A program made the position numbers and the translations under genes. DNA of 15,019 bases from an uncultured Collinsella sp. (GTDB lineage Bacteria > Actinomycetota > Coriobacteriia > Coriobacteriales > Coriobacteriaceae): contig CAUASQ010000028.1 in NCBI GenBank assembly GCA_958431945.1, positions 1-15,019 on the forward strand. The letters run 5' to 3'. How positions within the stretch are numbered: the first letter of the stretch is position 1; every line of letters starts with the position of its first letter. Below the pieces are notes generated by a model. It was not told the origin of the DNA, did no database searches, and worked only from the letters and a program-made list of their open reading frames with translations. Positions 13,502 through 15,019 of the stretch are shown here, one piece after another.

Positions 13502-14644
13502 GTGGTTAAGGCACTCAAGATTGAGATATTCCTGCTATGCATGATTGTTCTTATCGGGCTTGCCGCGCGAAGTCGTCGCTCCTTGTTCTCGAGCACCCTG
13601 CAGCTATTGTTTAGCATGCTTGGCTACACCTCTGCCGCGTACATATTATTCGATATGATCTGGACGCTTTCGGATGGTGCGGACGGCACGTTGGGTATTG
13701 CTGCCAACTGGATTTCCAACGCGGTTTCGTTTTCGCTCTTTGCCATTGCGTGTCTCATTTGGTTTATCTATTCCGAGACGATGCAGGGCTCTCGCCTTGT
13801 GACCTCGCGCTATAGGGTGGTGCTTGTAACGTTGCCTACGGCTCTGGTGGTCGTGCTGGCTTTTACCAGTTACTGGACGCACGCCTTGTTCTATATCGAT
13901 TCGCAGGGCGTGTATCGTCGCGGCTTTGCCTATATGATCCAGCCCATTGTCAGCTACTGTTACGTTATACATACGTCCCTGCATGCGTTTGTGCAATCTC
14001 GCAGGGTCGAGAGCCTGCAGACGAAGGCTATCTATCGAACCTTGGCATTTTTCGCCATTCCGGCCCTGGTGGGCGGTACCTTTCAGATCGTATACTCGGT
14101 GCCTGGCCTTTGTGTCGGCATAATGATTAGCATGTTGCTGCTCTATATCATCTGCCAGGAGCAACTGATCTCGACTGACCCGTTGACTGGACTCAATAAC
14201 CGCAACCGTTTTGAGACCTATATGCTGTCGCTCTTCTCAAATGTGGATCAGGCCGAAGATGTGTATCTGCTTATGATGGACGCCGACGGCTTTAAGCAGA
14301 TTAACGACCGGTATGGACATGTGGAGGGCGACCATGCTCTCCAGGTCATATCTGCTACGCTCAAAGAGGTCTGCTCGGCGTCTGGTGGTTTTATCGCACG
14401 TTATGGCGGCGATGAGTTCGTGGTGCTCCAGAAGGTAGCGGCGGAACAGGACATCATAGACCTCTGTTCGGCGATTAACGACGAGCTCGCTCGTGCCGAG
14501 GTGCCGTATCTGTTGCGGATGTCCATCGGCTATGCACGGGTCGGTGATAGTGTCGATACCTGGCAAGACTTGCTTCGCGCTGCCGATGCGGAGCTCTACC
14601 GCGTCAAGGCCGATAAAAAGAAAGCCGGCGTCCAGATACGCTAG
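13502..14644 (+). CDS. Membrane-bound GGDEF diguanylate cyclase
   Basis: The 380-aa protein has an N-terminal region of six to seven hydrophobic segments (about residues 5-215), resembling the 7TM-type sensor regions found before GGDEF or histidine kinase domains. A cytoplasmic GGDEF domain follows: DPLTGLNNR at 226-234, DADGFKQIND at 260-269 and RYGGDEFV with GGDEF at 302-306, so the active-site residues for making cyclic di-GMP from two GTP are intact. The position where the RxxD inhibitory site normally sits, a few residues before GGDEF, reads ASGG, so canonical product inhibition is not expected. I chose the GTG at 13502, with GAAGGGATGG upstream, over a TTG at 13484 that has no binding site. 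A strong terminator follows. The signal sensed is unknown, and no EAL/HD-GYP or PilZ gene is nearby. Confidence 0.88.
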   Translation: MVKALKIEIFLLCMIVLIGLAARSRRSLFSSTLQLLFSMLGYTSAAYILFDMIWTLSDGADGTLGIAANWISNAVSFSLFAIACLIWFIYSETMQGSRLVTSRYRVVLVTLPTALVVVLAFTSYWTHALFYIDSQGVYRRGFAYMIQPIVSYCYVIHTSLHAFVQSRRVESLQTKAIYRTLAFFAIPALVGGTFQIVYSVPGLCVGIMISMLLLYIICQEQLISTDPLTGLNNRNRFETYMLSLFSNVDQAEDVYLLMMDADGFKQINDRYGHVEGDHALQVISATLKEVCSASGGFIARYGGDEFVVLQKVAAEQDIIDLCSAINDELARAEVPYLLRMSIGYARVGDSVDTWQDLLRAADAELYRVKADKKKAGVQIR

Positions 14645-14645
14645 A

Positions 14646-14687
14646 AAAAAGGGCGCACGACCGTTGCGATGGTCGTGCGCCCTTTTT
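14646..14687 (+). terminator. Strong bidirectional rho-independent terminator
   Basis: A perfect 12-bp GC-rich stem (GGGCGCACGACC with GGTCGTGCGCCC) with an 8-base loop is flanked by A5 on the left and T5 on the right, right after the cyclase stop. The A-run makes it work on the minus strand too, where it could end the transcript of the DMT transporter gene. Confidence 0.93.
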
Positions 14688-14834
14688 GCGTTTGCGGGGG
14701 CCACCGGCCATAACGCCCAGGCGCGGTGCGGCAAGACGAGCGTCTGCCGCCGCGGCTCGGTACGAAATCAACGAGAACCAGTGCATTCCATTAAGCTAAA
14801 GCGTGTGAAGGCTCTCTCTAAAAAGGTGAGCTCG

Positions 14835-15019
14835 CTAGGCTTTTTTGGGTTTGTTGACGATGATTATGCCGCCGCAGACCAACAGCAGGGCAACAAGTAC
14901 GGTAACGGGGCTCGTGCCAGCGCCCTCGCCGAGCAGCAGCGCGCTCAGCAGTACGCCAAAGACCGGGTTCATAAACCCAAAGACCGAGACGCGGCTGACG
15001 GGGTTGACGGCAAGCAGGC
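14835..15019 (-). CDS. EamA/DMT-type transporter, C-terminal fragment; runs off the right edge
   Basis: The minus strand is open from the right edge to a TAG at 14835-14837, giving 61 C-terminal residues. They read VFGFMNPVFGVLLSALLLGE, then a hydrophobic helix VLVALLLVCGGIIIVNK and the basic tail KPKKA. The FMNPVFGVLLSALLLGE pattern is the penultimate-helix motif of EamA-domain (drug/metabolite) transporters, which have ten membrane segments and about 300 residues. The substrate cannot be told from this fragment. The gene converges on the cyclase gene with a 190-bp gap that includes the bidirectional terminator; bases 14688-14834 show no gene or RNA that I can recognise. Confidence 0.82.
   Translation of the reverse strand, partial: LLAVNPVSRVSVFGFMNPVFGVLLSALLLGEGAGTSPVTVLVALLLVCGGIIIVNKPKKA

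Noticed and set aside
14688..14834. Possible tRNA or small RNA between the terminator and the DMT gene
   Set aside because: No cloverleaf, promoter or second terminator could be recognised in this stretch.

Overview
The window is about 60% GC with tight gene spacing, several GTG starts and strong purine-rich ribosome binding sites. Its gene content (2-hydroxyacid dehydrogenase with electron-bifurcating ETF, AzlCD, KdgT, sortase-anchored surface proteins) fits an anaerobic gut actinobacterium of class Coriobacteriia. Collinsella or a close relative is my best guess, from general familiarity rather than from any marker gene.

Layout, left to right. (1) Positions 1-2108, minus strand: a TerB_N/TerB_C protein whose 3' end overlaps by 8 bp the start of a BrxC/BrxD-type (DUF2791) P-loop ATPase that runs off the left edge. 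This resembles Ter/BREX-associated genome-defence modules and is the best candidate for an under-described system; the rest of it, possibly a helicase, would lie outside the window. (2) 2196-2912, minus: a DUF554 membrane protein with its own plausible promoter. (3) 3031-6236, minus: five co-directional genes for a 98-aa cytoplasmic protein, a 169-aa single-pass membrane protein, a 199-aa secreted protein, a 93-aa mini-protein with an LAQTG sorting signal, and a 476-aa cysteine-containing secreted protein. I cannot name any of them; together they look like an unnamed cell-surface locus. (4) 6237-6580: a gene-free, partly AT-rich spacer. (5) 6581-10206, plus: a three-gene operon for a FAD-linked lactate/2-hydroxyacid dehydrogenase, EtfB and a ferredoxin-fused EtfA, the parts of a flavin-based bifurcating/confurcating lactate dehydrogenase complex. 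(6) 10203-11015, minus: an HD-domain phosphohydrolase whose stop codon shares a CTAG with the etfA stop. (7) 11142-12147, plus: azlC-azlD, a branched-chain amino acid exporter. (8) 12290-13312, plus: KdgT, a 2-keto-3-deoxygluconate permease. (9) 13313-13501: two hairpins and a possible promoter. (10) 13502-14644, plus: a multi-pass membrane diguanylate cyclase without the usual inhibitory site, followed by a strong bidirectional terminator. (11) 14835-15019, minus: the C-terminal end of an EamA/DMT transporter.

The metabolic genes suggest an amino-acid and organic-acid fermenter: lactate or another 2-hydroxyacid is oxidised with NAD+ reduction driven by reduced ferredoxin, branched-chain amino acids are exported, and a sugar-acid derivative is imported. 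No rRNA, tRNA, CRISPR array, insertion sequence or phage gene was seen.
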